NCBI RefSeq assembly: GCF_014196715.1
Contig: NZ_JACIEF010000003.1
Span: 277,874 to 341,873, forward strand
Direction: 5' to 3'
DNA: 64,000 nucleotides
Source of the DNA: Pedobacter zeae
GTDB taxonomy: Bacteria; Bacteroidota; Bacteroidia; Sphingobacteriales; Sphingobacteriaceae
This document shows positions 35,807 through 44,641 of this stretch, in pieces. The notes below the pieces were generated by a model. That model was not told where the DNA came from. It did not search any database and saw nothing but the letters and a program-made list of their open reading frames with translations. Position numbers and translations under genes: made by a program. Position 1 is the stretch's first letter. The number at the start of each line of letters is the position of its first letter.

Positions 35807-37204
35807 ATGAGTTTCAGAATAGAACACGATACCATGGGCGAGGTGCAGGTACCAGCCGACAAATACTGGGGTGCACAAACCGAACGCTCACGCAACAACT
35901 TTAAAATCGGTCCGGAAGGTTCGATGCCTAAAGAAATTATCCATGCTTTTGGTTACCTGAAAAAAGCAGCGGCACTGGCCAATAATGAGCTTGGTGTATT
36001 ATCGGCTGATAAAGCTGAACTTATTGCCAAAGCTTGTGATGAAATTATTGCGGGCCAGCTGGATGATCAGTTTCCATTGGTAATCTGGCAAACCGGTTCG
36101 GGTACGCAAAGTAACATGAACGGCAACGAGGTAATTGCAAACCGTGCACATGTTATTAATGGTGGTGCACTGGCTGATGATAAAAAAGTACTTCACCCGA
36201 ATGATGATGTAAACAAGTCGCAATCATCAAATGATACCTTTCCAACTGCAATGCACATTGCAGCGTATAAACTTACGGTTGAAAATACCATCCCGGGTTT
36301 AACACAGTTAAGAAATGTACTAGCCCAAAAAGCAGAAGAATTTGCCGGGATTACCAAAACCGGCCGTACCCACTTTATGGATGCCACACCATTAACCTTA
36401 GGCCAGGAGTTTTCGGGTTACGTACAGCAGATCGATAACAGCATCAGGGCTATTAAAAATGCCCTGGTAATGGTTGCAGAACTGGCTTTGGGTGGTACAG
36501 CTGTAGGTACAGGCTTAAATACGCCAAAAGGATATGACGTTTTAGTAGCTAAAAAAATTGCCGATTTAACAGGTTTACCTTTCGTTACTGCCCCAAATAA
36601 ATTTGAAGCGTTGGCTGCACATGATGCAATGGTTGAGCTTTCTGGCGCTTTAAAACGTACAGCGGTTGCCTTAATGAAAGTGGCTAATGATGTAAGGATG
36701 TTAAGCTCTGGTCCGCGTTGTGGTATTGGCGAAATCATTATCCCGGATAATGAACCAGGATCATCTATCATGCCGGGTAAAGTTAACCCAACTCAACCTG
36801 AAGCTTTAACTATGGTTTGTGCCCAGGTAATTGGCAACGATGTTGCTGTTTCGGTAGGTGGCATGTCGGGCCATTTCGAACTCAACGTTTTCAAACCGTT
36901 AATTGCAGCTAACGTGTTGCAATCGGCACGTTTAATCGGCGATGCCTGTGTTTCTTTCACCATAAAATGTGCAGAAGGAATTACGGCAAACCTGCCTGAA
37001 ATTGAAAAACACCTCCAAAATTCTTTAATGCTGGTTACAGCCCTAAACCCACATGTGGGCTACGAAAATGCTGCTAAAATTGCAAAAAAAGCACATAAGG
37101 AAAATAAAACCTTAAAAGCAGCAGCAGTAGAACTGGGTTTATTAACCGCCGAGCAGTTTGATGAGTGGGTACGCCCTGAAGATATGGTTGGCAGCTTAAA
37201 ATAG
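35807..37204 (+). CDS. fumC: Class II fumarate hydratase
   Basis: FumC interconverts fumarate and malate in the TCA cycle without an iron-sulfur cluster. The 465-residue protein has normal length and motifs: '[17 protein letters not shown]' at about 17-33, '[18 protein letters not shown]' at about 101-118, '[18 protein letters not shown]' around the substrate site, and the fumarase/aspartase signature '[13 protein letters not shown]' at about 321-333 with the catalytic Ser. The ATG at 35807 follows a good -7 element. A strong hairpin follows the stop. Confidence 0.97.
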   Translation: MSFRIEHDTMGEVQVPADKYWGAQTERSRNNFKIGPEGSMPKEIIHAFGYLKKAAALANNELGVLSADKAELIAKACDEIIAGQLDDQFPLVIWQTGSGTQSNMNGNEVIANRAHVINGGALADDKKVLHPNDDVNKSQSSNDTFPTAMHIAAYKLTVENTIPGLTQLRNVLAQKAEEFAGITKTGRTHFMDATPLTLGQEFSGYVQQIDNSIRAIKNALVMVAELALGGTAVGTGLNTPKGYDVLVAKKIADLTGLPFVTAPNKFEALAAHDAMVELSGALKRTAVALMKVANDVRMLSSGPRCGIGEIIIPDNEPGSSIMPGKVNPTQPEALTMVCAQVIGNDVAVSVGGMSGHFELNVFKPLIAANVLQSARLIGDACVSFTIKCAEGITANLPEIEKHLQNSLMLVTALNPHVGYENAAKIAKKAHKENKTLKAAAVELGLLTAEQFDEWVRPEDMVGSLK

Positions 37205-37213
37205 ACCAACACT

Positions 37214-37247
37214 TTAACCGCTAAGCGCTTAAGCACTTAGCGGTTAA
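37214..37247. terminator. Hairpin after fumC
   Basis: A perfect 12-bp stem, TTAACCGCTAAG facing CTTAGCGGTTAA, with a 10-base loop, 9 bases after the stop. No T tract follows on the plus strand, so it may stabilise the 3' end or terminate with help. Confidence 0.65.
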
Positions 37248-37306
37248 TAGAAAATTACTGGGTATAAGATAGGTTTATGCCAAAGCATGAGTAAATAATA
37301 GGTCAT

Positions 37307-37654
37307 ATGGAGTCAATAATTGTTACCATAATCAGCATGGTATCCATCATAGCCCCTTGCATCATACTTGGGGCATGCTGCTATTTTTTAACAAAGAAAG
37401 CTACCGCTGAGGCTATTTTAATGACTATTGGAGCAGGCACGGGCCTAATTATTCACTTGTTTTACCTTTTAATGCCTATTTTAACGAGTTATAAAAATAT
37501 GCCCTACAGCAATATTTCAAAGTATTATACTGTAATTGGCGTTTTTAACTTCATTTCCGGCCTTTGCTTTGCCATTGGTTTTTTAATCTTGATTATCAAT
37601 ACCGTTAAAAAGAATAAGATCGTGAACGATCAGTCCACTAAAAGCATCGATTAG
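37307..37654 (+). CDS. Small membrane protein, three membrane segments
   Basis: A 115-residue protein with hydrophobic segments at about 3-28 ('VTIISMVSIIAPCIILGACC'), 36-58 and 78-103, and a basic end 'VKKNKIVNDQSTKSID'. Three helices with a cytoplasmic basic tail are predicted. I do not recognise a family. It is followed after 8 bases by the lipoprotein gene and then, 2 bases later, by the S1/P1 nuclease gene, so the three appear to be one operon separated from fumC by the hairpin. Confidence 0.72.
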   Translation: MESIIVTIISMVSIIAPCIILGACCYFLTKKATAEAILMTIGAGTGLIIHLFYLLMPILTSYKNMPYSNISKYYTVIGVFNFISGLCFAIGFLILIINTVKKNKIVNDQSTKSID

Positions 37655-37662
37655 CAATAACA

Positions 37663-38178
37663 ATGAACAAACGGCGTCTGGGTTTCAGGAATTTCTACAT
37701 TATCCTTTTTACATTACCCATTTTACATCTAGCTTGTAGTCCGCGGCCAAACATCCAGGGCAAGGGTGAAGACTTTATGCAGGGCGTTTGGAACGAAGAT
37801 TCGGTTGCGTTTAGCAATAAACTAAGTAACTATACCCAGCACCACTTTAAATTTACCTGCGATTCGGTTTATATCGATATGGTTACCCATAGCAAAGTAA
37901 ACCTGTATGAAGATTCGTGCTATAAAAACGGTATCTGGAAAGAATACGCCAAGGGCGTTTATGCCGTAAGGGGTGATACGCTGTTTATTGGCGCTACTTT
38001 TACACATGCTAATTACAAACAAAAAATATCAGGCTGTTACCGCAACGGCAGATACGAAAAGAATTTCCTGATCAAAAAACATGCTGCAGATACCTTATCT
38101 TTAGAGGGTTTAAGCGATCAGCGCGAAATCAAATTAATCCTCAAGCAAAAGATTACCTGCGTACAAAAAGAATTATAA
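37663..38178 (+). CDS. Lipoprotein of unknown function
   Basis: A 171-residue lipoprotein; the signal region ends in the lipobox 'LHLAC' (Cys25), though the part before it is basic and long ('NKRRLGFRNFYIILF'). The mature part contains 'FMQGVWNEDSVAFSNKL' and many short strands with conserved-looking Cys residues ('TCDSVYID', 'DSCYKNGIW', 'ISGCYRNGRY'), suggestive of a small lipocalin-like barrel that may hold disulfides. Family unknown. The stop is 2 bases before the start of the S1/P1 nuclease, so translation is probably linked. Confidence 0.75.
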   Translation: MNKRRLGFRNFYIILFTLPILHLACSPRPNIQGKGEDFMQGVWNEDSVAFSNKLSNYTQHHFKFTCDSVYIDMVTHSKVNLYEDSCYKNGIWKEYAKGVYAVRGDTLFIGATFTHANYKQKISGCYRNGRYEKNFLIKKHAADTLSLEGLSDQREIKLILKQKITCVQKEL

Positions 38179-38180
38179 AA

Positions 38181-38987
38181 ATGATTTTAACATCAATTAA
38201 AAAGAAGATAACCACTGCTCTTGCAATTGGTTGTTTAGCTTATTTACCCATGCAGGCAAATGCCTGGGGTATCATTGGCCACCGTGTGGTAGGCGAAATT
38301 GCCGATAGTTACTTAAAGGCGAAAACGCGTAAAGCCATTCAGGGTATTTTAGGTTATGAAACTTTGGCCATGTGTGCCAATTGGGGCGATTTTATCAAAT
38401 CAGACTCCACCTATAATTATATGTATAACTGGCATTTTGTTAATCTCCCTGCCGGATTAAATAAAGATGGCGTGTATAATTTTCTCGAAACAGAAAAATC
38501 TCCAAACCTTTACAATAAAATCCCTGAGCTGATTGCCATTTTAAAGAAAACAAGCAGTACCCCTGCCGAAAAGAAACTGGCTTTACGCATGCTGGTGCAC
38601 CTGGCAGGTGACTTATGTCAGCCCATGCATGTTGCTCATAAAGAAGATTTAGGCGGGAACCGCATTTCGGTACTGTGGTTTAATGAAAAATCGAACATTC
38701 ACAGGGTGTGGGATGAGCAGCTGATCGATTATCAGCAGTTAAGCTATACCGAATACGCAAAAGCCATTAACCACGCTTCAGCTATACAGCTTTATAACTG
38801 GCAGAATACCAGCTTGAAAGATTGCATCTACGAATCGTATACGATCTGCACAAAGATTTACGATACCACCAGGCCGGATTCGAAATTAAGCTACCGGTAT
38901 AATTTCGAATGGATTGATACCCTTAACAACCAACTTTTAAAAGGTGGCGTACGCCTTGCCAAAATGCTGAACGATATTTACGGATAA
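38181..38987 (+). CDS. S1/P1 nuclease
   Basis: A secreted zinc nuclease that degrades single-stranded DNA and RNA. The 268-residue precursor has a signal peptide ending 'MQANA'; the mature protein would begin with Trp29 ('WGIIGHRVVGEIA'), whose free amino group and carbonyl coordinate zinc in P1 nuclease, so exact cleavage here matters. Other zinc ligands are visible in 'HFVNLPAG', 'MLVHLAGDLCQPMHVAHKED' and 'NIHRVWDEQLI'. The trinuclear site therefore looks complete. It is the last gene of a tight three-gene run and is followed by a good terminator. Confidence 0.93.
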   Translation: MILTSIKKKITTALAIGCLAYLPMQANAWGIIGHRVVGEIADSYLKAKTRKAIQGILGYETLAMCANWGDFIKSDSTYNYMYNWHFVNLPAGLNKDGVYNFLETEKSPNLYNKIPELIAILKKTSSTPAEKKLALRMLVHLAGDLCQPMHVAHKEDLGGNRISVLWFNEKSNIHRVWDEQLIDYQQLSYTEYAKAINHASAIQLYNWQNTSLKDCIYESYTICTKIYDTTRPDSKLSYRYNFEWIDTLNNQLLKGGVRLAKMLNDIYG

Positions 38988-39005
38988 ATAATCTTCTCAT
39001 TATTC

Positions 39006-39042
39006 AATGCCCTGATGCTATTTAGCTTAGGGCATTTTTTTA
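39006..39042 (+). terminator. Intrinsic terminator after the nuclease gene
   Basis: The stem AATGCCCT / AGGGCATT with a 15-base loop is followed by seven T residues. Confidence 0.85.
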
Positions 39043-39097
39043 CCCTGGTGTAACACATTAACGATGAGATCCGTTTAGTGTAATGCGAGCCAAACCC

Positions 39098-39955
39098 ATG
39101 AAAAAATTACTACTCATTTTAACGGTATGCTTAGCTTTAGGCTGTAAAAAAGACCCGGATAAAACCCTAACCCAAAATGACTGGCGCATCGAATCGGCTA
39201 CAGTAAAACCGGCGATGACGATCGGCCGAAAAACAAGTACAAACTACCTCGAACTGATGGGGCCATCCAGTTGTGTGAGTAACTCCATGATATCTTTTTC
39301 ATCGAAGGGAACTTACGTTTGGAGCTCAAATGGAGCACTTTGCGATCTCTTATCCGATACAAGTGTTAAAACCTGGAAAAGAGAGGGCGATCAGATTTTT
39401 TTATCGGCCGTGCCAAATTCACCGATGGCACTAAAAGGCGATAAACTTACCCAAACCACTTCAACCACGACAACAGAAGGAATTATTTATACATTTGTTT
39501 TTGTATATAAATCCAATAAGTTGAAAATATTAATGGTTTGCCTCGGCAACATCTGCCGTTCGCCGCTTGCCGAAGGCATTATGCGCCACCTTGCGGATGA
39601 AAGACAATTAAACTGGGAAATTGCTTCGGCAGGAACAGGTAACTGGCACATTGGTAAGGCACCAGACCACAGGAGTATTGCAGCCGCCAAAGCATTGGGT
39701 TACGATATCAGTAAACAGCAGGCGCAGCAGTTTAAGCAATCCATGTTTGCCAGTTACGACCTTATTTTGGTTATGGACCGCAATAATCTGGCTGATGTTA
39801 TCAGCCTTGCAAAAAGTGATGAAGAGCGAAAAAAAGTTAAACTTTTTCTGGATAACGAGGAAGTTACAGATCCATATTGGGATAATGCGCTATTTAACCC
39901 CGTTTGCAGGCAGGTTGAAAAAAGATGTATAGAAATTATCAAACAACTTTCTTAA
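39098..39955 (+). CDS. In-frame fusion of a lipoprotein and a low-molecular-weight protein-tyrosine phosphatase
   Basis: The open frame joins two proteins that normally sit in different compartments. Residues 1-141 are a lipoprotein: signal peptide, lipobox 'CLALGC' (Cys16, followed by KKDPD) and a lipocalin-like strand-rich body ending 'YTFVFVYKSNK'. From about residue 142 the sequence is a full LMW-PTP, with the P-loop 'VCLGNICRSP' (Cys148, Arg154) and the general-acid Asp in 'VTDPYWDN'. A TTG at 39521 sits exactly where the phosphatase would normally start ('xKILMVCLGN'), so it may be translated separately from there, and an out-of-frame TGA overlaps it. Either the lipoprotein has lost its stop or a base was lost or gained. 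I chose the ATG at 39098 because it opens the signal peptide; an ATG at 39083 is also in frame. Confidence 0.8.
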   Translation: MKKLLLILTVCLALGCKKDPDKTLTQNDWRIESATVKPAMTIGRKTSTNYLELMGPSSCVSNSMISFSSKGTYVWSSNGALCDLLSDTSVKTWKREGDQIFLSAVPNSPMALKGDKLTQTTSTTTTEGIIYTFVFVYKSNKLKILMVCLGNICRSPLAEGIMRHLADERQLNWEIASAGTGNWHIGKAPDHRSIAAAKALGYDISKQQAQQFKQSMFASYDLILVMDRNNLADVISLAKSDEERKKVKLFLDNEEVTDPYWDNALFNPVCRQVEKRCIEIIKQLS

Positions 39956-39994
39956 ATTTAGCACTTACAATTCAACATCCTAACCAAGTTAAAA

Positions 39995-40762
39995 ATGAAA
40001 AAGTACCTGTCTCTGTGTTTATTAATCGCAACTGTTTTTTTATTTCAGGCCTTTGCCAACATAAAAAAACCGGCCAAGCTCCTGGTCTTTTCCAAAACAA
40101 AAGGTTTTAGGCACAATTCTATCGAAATTGGCAAAGAAATCATCCAAAAACTGGGGAAAGAACATCATTTTGATGTGGATACCACGGAAAATGCTGATCT
40201 GTTCACAGAAGATAACCTTAAAAATTATTCGGCTGTTATCTTTTTAAGTACAACAGGCGATGTGCTCAATAACAAACAGCAAATCGCATTCGAAAGATAT
40301 ATCCAGGCTGGCGGTGGCTATGTGGGTATCCACGCCGCAACCGACACCGAATACGATTGGCCTTGGTATGGCAAATTGGCAGGAGCTTATTTCATTAGTC
40401 ACCCAGCCATACAGGAAGCTAAATTTATCATTAAAGACAAAAAACATCCTTCTACCCAATTCTTTACGGATTCTGTTTGGATGAGAAAAGATGAGCTCTA
40501 TAATTTTAAAGACATCAACCCTGATATTAAAGTGTTAATCACCTTAGACGAGAAATCATATACAGGCGGTAAGAACGGCGATTTTCACCCTTTTGCCTGG
40601 TATCATAACTTTGATGGTGGCAGGGCATTTTATACCTGTATGGGGCACACTAAAGAAGGTTGGGCTGAAGATAAATTCCAGAAACATTTATGGGGAGGCA
40701 TTGAATATGCCATCGGTAAGCAGAAAAGCCTGAACTATAGCAAAGCTCGTTCAAAATTTTAA
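39995..40762 (+). CDS. ThuA-like domain protein, exported
   Basis: A 255-residue protein with an N-terminal signal peptide (cut probably near 'QAFA') and a ThuA domain: 'LLVFSKTKGFRHNSIEIGKE', 'NYSAVIFLSTTGDVLNN', 'GGGYVGIHAATDTEYDWPWY', and the C-terminal 'DGGRAFYTCMGHTKEGW'. ThuA has a class I glutamine-amidotransferase-like fold without the usual nucleophile and is linked by context to trehalose and other sugar use; its reaction is not settled. It follows the fused lipoprotein-phosphatase gene by 39 bases and is followed by an AAGCTCAAT-type hairpin. Confidence 0.9.
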   Translation: MKKYLSLCLLIATVFLFQAFANIKKPAKLLVFSKTKGFRHNSIEIGKEIIQKLGKEHHFDVDTTENADLFTEDNLKNYSAVIFLSTTGDVLNNKQQIAFERYIQAGGGYVGIHAATDTEYDWPWYGKLAGAYFISHPAIQEAKFIIKDKKHPSTQFFTDSVWMRKDELYNFKDINPDIKVLITLDEKSYTGGKNGDFHPFAWYHNFDGGRAFYTCMGHTKEGWAEDKFQKHLWGGIEYAIGKQKSLNYSKARSKF

Positions 40763-40769
40763 ATAGCAC

Positions 40770-40804
40770 ATTGAGCTTATTGACGGAGATTCAGCAAGCT
40801 CAAT
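40770..40804. repeat. Hairpin of the AAGCTCAAT type
   Basis: ATTGAGCTT faces AAGCTCAAT across 17 bases, a perfect 9-bp inverted repeat between convergent genes. It shares its core with the repeats at 21809 and 59363 and may serve as a two-way terminator. Confidence 0.6.
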
Positions 40805-40810
40805 ATTAAA

Positions 40811-41485
40811 TTATACCTGCACTTTTTTATCGTTCACCAAATAAATAAAATTGAGCATACAAAAAGATGCAATTGCCCCAAAAGTATGCCATAGAAAATG
40901 CGTACCCATACTTAATAACCCCCATTTATCTACTACACGGAAAGTAAGTGCAAATATAAACGCAATCAATGCAAACCCCACCCATTTGCCATTTCTCCAT
41001 TCGGTTTTAATCAGGTAGCCAAATACGGGGAATAACACCATTGCGGCCATAAAAGCATAGTTGATATTGATAAAAACCTGAAAATCACCCTGGCTGAAAA
41101 GGCTTCTTACATAAAACTGGAAAAAGGCATAAACTGCCACGATTAATATGGCAAAATACCATTTGATGAGTTTTGACAGGAAATAAATACCGGCCGAAAG
41201 ACACAGGAGCATTATGGGCATCCAATCCATCATGATAAAAACTGGCCAACGCCTTAATCCGTGATAGGTGGTGCCACCTATGCCACCAATATAAAGTAAT
41301 ATCAGGGCAATGCTCAAAAATTTATGCTGTTTGAACTTTCCCCAAAGCCTGATCGTCCAATATAGGGCAATGGCCAGGAAAAAACAGCTTGTTATGGTAT
41401 TGAAAGGCTCTGGGAACAGCTGGTTCAAATTGGTTTCAGTGTACAGAATGCCACCATCTGGAGGATTATGGATAAAAGCGCTCAT
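40811..41485 (-). CDS. CREST-type membrane hydrolase (ceramidase-like)
   Basis: I use the ATG at 41483-41485, since the sequence before it is only weakly membrane-like. The 224-residue protein has about seven membrane segments. Residues matching the CREST pattern (alkaline ceramidases and relatives) can be seen: a His in 'GIGGTTYHGLRRWP', an Asp soon after in 'FIMMDWMPI', and an HxxxH pair in 'GTHFLWHTFGAIASF'. These would hold a metal in the membrane plane. Bacteroidota of this group make sphingolipids, so a lipid amidase is a reasonable guess, but the substrate is not shown by the sequence. Confidence 0.72.
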   Translation of the reverse strand: MSAFIHNPPDGGILYTETNLNQLFPEPFNTITSCFFLAIALYWTIRLWGKFKQHKFLSIALILLYIGGIGGTTYHGLRRWPVFIMMDWMPIMLLCLSAGIYFLSKLIKWYFAILIVAVYAFFQFYVRSLFSQGDFQVFININYAFMAAMVLFPVFGYLIKTEWRNGKWVGFALIAFIFALTFRVVDKWGLLSMGTHFLWHTFGAIASFCMLNFIYLVNDKKVQV

Positions 41486-41644
41486 GAATAAATAACGTAA
41501 GAAAAAATTAAATGTTTGATCCGGTAATGTAACGATCAGGATGGAAAAATACCCCGTTTTTTCCATCTCCCGTCAATTAATATTAATTAACTTTTAACGC
41601 AGCAATCATAATTATTTGTACTTTAGTTAGATCTAAGCTATATA

Positions 41645-43099
41645 ATGATGAAACCTTTATTGATCTTTTTTTTATTTATTACAACGGCAGTTTATGCCCA
41701 AACAGCACCTGAACCTTATGGTGCATTACCCTCTAAAAGGCAATTGGCCTGGCACGACGTGGAAGTTTACGGATTGATCCATTTTACACCAACCACATTT
41801 GAAAACAAAGAGTGGGGATTTGGTGATGCTGACCCAAAAACATTTAACCCAACAGATTTTAATGCCGATCAGATTATTAAAGCGGCTAAGGCTGGTGGAT
41901 TAAAAGGCATTATCCTGGTGGCCAAACATCATGATGGTTTTGCCCTCTGGCCAACCAAAACGACAGATTATAACATCAGCAAAAGCCCATTTAGAGCAGG
42001 AAAAGGAAATTTAGTTAAAGAAGTTGAACAGGCTGTACGTAAAAACGGTTTAAAATTTGGGGTGTATTGCTCGCCGTGGGACCGGAACAATGCACTTTAT
42101 GGTACCGATAAGTACCTGGCCATCTACCAGGCTCAGTTAAAAGAGCTTTACAGTAATTTTGGCGAACTCTTTATGAGCTGGCACGACGGTGCAAACGGTG
42201 GCGATGGCTATTACGGCGGTGCTAAAGAAAAACGATCGATTGACAACACTACTTATTACGACTGGAAAAATACCTGGGCCATTACACGCAAAATGCAGCC
42301 AATGGCCAATATTTTTAGCGATATCGGTTTAGATATCCGTTGGGTAGGCAATGAAAACGGAAATGCAGCAGAAACCTCATGGGCCACCTTTACACCAATG
42401 GCACCTGATGGGAAAAATGAAGCCGTTCCCGGACAGGCCAATTACCCACAAAGCCCCGGAGGGATAAGAAACGGAAAATTCTGGATGCCTGCCGAGTGTG
42501 ATGTCCCTTTACGGAAAGGATGGTTTTATCATGCCAATGAACAGCCAAAAACACCGGAAAAACTATTCGACCTGTATTTAAAAAGTGTAGGCAGAGGTGC
42601 AGGATTAGACCTTGGCTTGGCGCCTGATACCCGTGGCCAGCTTCATCAAGATGATGTAGCGGCCCTGAAAGCTTTTGGCGACATGGTTAAACATACTTTC
42701 GAAAACAACCTCGCCAAAAATGCCGAAGTTAAAGCAAGCAATACACGCGGTAAAAAATACCATACAGCTGCGCTGCTTGATCATAACAGGGAAACTTACT
42801 GGGCTACAGCTGATGAGGTGCACAGCGCAAGCCTCGAACTGGATCTCAAAAACCTTAAAACTTTTGACATCATCAGCTTACAGGAATACATCCCGTTGGG
42901 ACAAAGGATAGAAGCTTTTACCGTTGAGATATTTGAAAAAAATGCCTGGAAAAAAGTTTACGACGGCACCAGCATAGGTGCAAAAAGACTAATTAAGTTA
43001 GATAATCCTGTTACCACAAATGAAGTAAGAATAAATGTTATCAAATCGCCCGTTTGTATTACCCTGAGCGAAATTGGATTGTACAAAAAAACCAGTTAA
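41645..43099 (+). CDS. Alpha-L-fucosidase, GH29
   Basis: A secreted glycosidase that removes fucose from glycans. The 484-residue protein has a signal peptide ending 'TTAVYA' before QTAPEP, then the GH29 barrel: 'GLIHFTPTTFENKEWGFGD', 'LVAKHHDGFALWPTKTTDY', 'KFGVYCSPWDRN' and the nucleophile region 'LFMSWHDGANGG' (Asp of WHDG). A C-terminal region from about 365 ('VKASNTRGKKYHTAALLDH' on) is a discoidin-like F5/8 carbohydrate-binding module. It is divergent from the CREST gene. No polysaccharide-utilisation pair (susC/susD) is next to it, so its target glycan is not indicated. Confidence 0.94.
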   Translation: MMKPLLIFFLFITTAVYAQTAPEPYGALPSKRQLAWHDVEVYGLIHFTPTTFENKEWGFGDADPKTFNPTDFNADQIIKAAKAGGLKGIILVAKHHDGFALWPTKTTDYNISKSPFRAGKGNLVKEVEQAVRKNGLKFGVYCSPWDRNNALYGTDKYLAIYQAQLKELYSNFGELFMSWHDGANGGDGYYGGAKEKRSIDNTTYYDWKNTWAITRKMQPMANIFSDIGLDIRWVGNENGNAAETSWATFTPMAPDGKNEAVPGQANYPQSPGGIRNGKFWMPAECDVPLRKGWFYHANEQPKTPEKLFDLYLKSVGRGAGLDLGLAPDTRGQLHQDDVAALKAFGDMVKHTFENNLAKNAEVKASNTRGKKYHTAALLDHNRETYWATADEVHSASLELDLKNLKTFDIISLQEYIPLGQRIEAFTVEIFEKNAWKKVYDGTSIGAKRLIKLDNPVTTNEVRINVIKSPVCITLSEIGLYKKTS

Positions 43100-43107
43100 A
43101 CCAGTTA

Positions 43108-44634
43108 TTATTCCGGTTTGTAAATGATCTCAAATACTTTTGCCAATGCAGTAGAAGTTTCTTTGCTATAGCGACGGGAGCTGTCGGCCTTAATATCACG
43201 GTACATCAGCATTACGGCACGATGGGAAGCCTTGCTTAATTTTATTTTCTCTTCACGTTCTTCAGCATCTTCAGGCCTTAAATTCAGGGCCTGCATTTGC
43301 TTAATGATTGCCAGGTTTTTTTCCATTGGTATGATCCCATCTTCTTTAATAGAAGCGAGTTTAACATCCTTAGGCAATGAGATTTTCAAATTCATAATGC
43401 CATTGAGTGAACCCATATTACCGTTAAAAGTATCCCTTAATTTACGATACTCCTCCGTTCCATATTTCGGGCTAAAATGAAGCACTCCACTAAAAAACAT
43501 TAAAAATAAAAGTACTGATACCGCATATCTTGCCCAGGTTTTAACTTCGAAAGTTTGATCCCATTTATAGTTAAGCAGGTAAGTAAAAATAAAACCCGAA
43601 ACAAAACCACCAATATGTGCTGCATTGTCTACCCTTTTCCCAAATGCGCCGTTAATGAGCACCAACAGAGAAACAATCAATGTGCTTACTAACAATGCCT
43701 TGGTAGCCTTCGGCTCGAAAGTTTTGGTAATCAATAAAGCTATAAAAGCGCCATACAAGCCCATAATAGCACCAGAAGCGCCCATCATCACGCCTTCCTG
43801 GTGAAAAATCAAACTCACCAGGCCTCCGCAAATACCGCTCATCAAATAAATAAAAAGGTATTTCTTCCAACCCAGTTTATTTTCGATCATCAAACCCAGG
43901 TAAACCAGGGCATACATATTAAAAAATAAATGCGATTTAGACCCGTGGATAAACTGGTAGCTGATTAAACGCCAGTATTCGCCGCCCAGCACCAGATTAC
44001 GTTGGTTAACCCCAAAATTTAATGCAATCTTTCTGAGCTCTTCTATAAAATCGGGATTATAACTATTCCCATTTCTTACCAACAGATACCTTAAGTATAC
44101 TATGGAGAAAAGAACAAGTGCTATATAGTAAAAGACATTGATGAGTACCAGAATGGGGGTAACCGTGTAGCCCTTTTGAGGAAAAAACAGGAATAATACG
44201 TTTTTGATCTTATTTTTCGTAGCCAAAGGTGCTTTTTCGAAATAATGATCGTCCTGTGTTTCGATAAACCGGTGAAATTTAAACAGATGCTCTTCCCAAA
44301 CATCTTTCAGGTGGAATTCTACATATTCAAATTCGTGAAAAAATTTCTCCAGGTTCAGTTCATTCTTGCCATAATCGTTAAAAAGCATTTGGATACCAAC
44401 ACATTCACTCTTTACCACGGCAAAATTTCCATGAATACGGATCGATATTTCTTCGCTGTACGATTGGAAAGATATTGGAGTATAAGCAATTAAACCGGTT
44501 TCGGAAATGTGACTTAAGCTCCATCCCAGATTTTCGATAGCCTGTTTGGCAACAATTAAATACTTATCAGCCGGAAAATCGGCCAAGGGGATGTATTTTT
44601 CTATTTTAGGAGAGTAGCCCCAACTGATGGACAT
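43108..44634 (-). CDS. Rhomboid-family intramembrane serine protease with long N- and C-terminal regions
   Basis: A 508-residue protein. Residues 1-165 are a soluble region, then 6-7 membrane segments. The rhomboid catalytic elements are visible: 'HLFFNMYALVYLG' with the oxyanion Asn, 'MGASGAIMGLYGAF' with the catalytic Ser (GASG), and 'NAAHIGGFVSGF' with the catalytic His. The last 120 residues are soluble and charged. It should cut membrane proteins within the bilayer; targets are unknown. The methyltransferase gene ends 7 bases upstream, so the two form an operon. Confidence 0.92.
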   Translation of the reverse strand: MSISWGYSPKIEKYIPLADFPADKYLIVAKQAIENLGWSLSHISETGLIAYTPISFQSYSEEISIRIHGNFAVVKSECVGIQMLFNDYGKNELNLEKFFHEFEYVEFHLKDVWEEHLFKFHRFIETQDDHYFEKAPLATKNKIKNVLFLFFPQKGYTVTPILVLINVFYYIALVLFSIVYLRYLLVRNGNSYNPDFIEELRKIALNFGVNQRNLVLGGEYWRLISYQFIHGSKSHLFFNMYALVYLGLMIENKLGWKKYLFIYLMSGICGGLVSLIFHQEGVMMGASGAIMGLYGAFIALLITKTFEPKATKALLVSTLIVSLLVLINGAFGKRVDNAAHIGGFVSGFIFTYLLNYKWDQTFEVKTWARYAVSVLLFLMFFSGVLHFSPKYGTEEYRKLRDTFNGNMGSLNGIMNLKISLPKDVKLASIKEDGIIPMEKNLAIIKQMQALNLRPEDAEEREEKIKLSKASHRAVMLMYRDIKADSSRRYSKETSTALAKVFEIIYKPE

Positions 44635-44641
44635 AGCGTTT

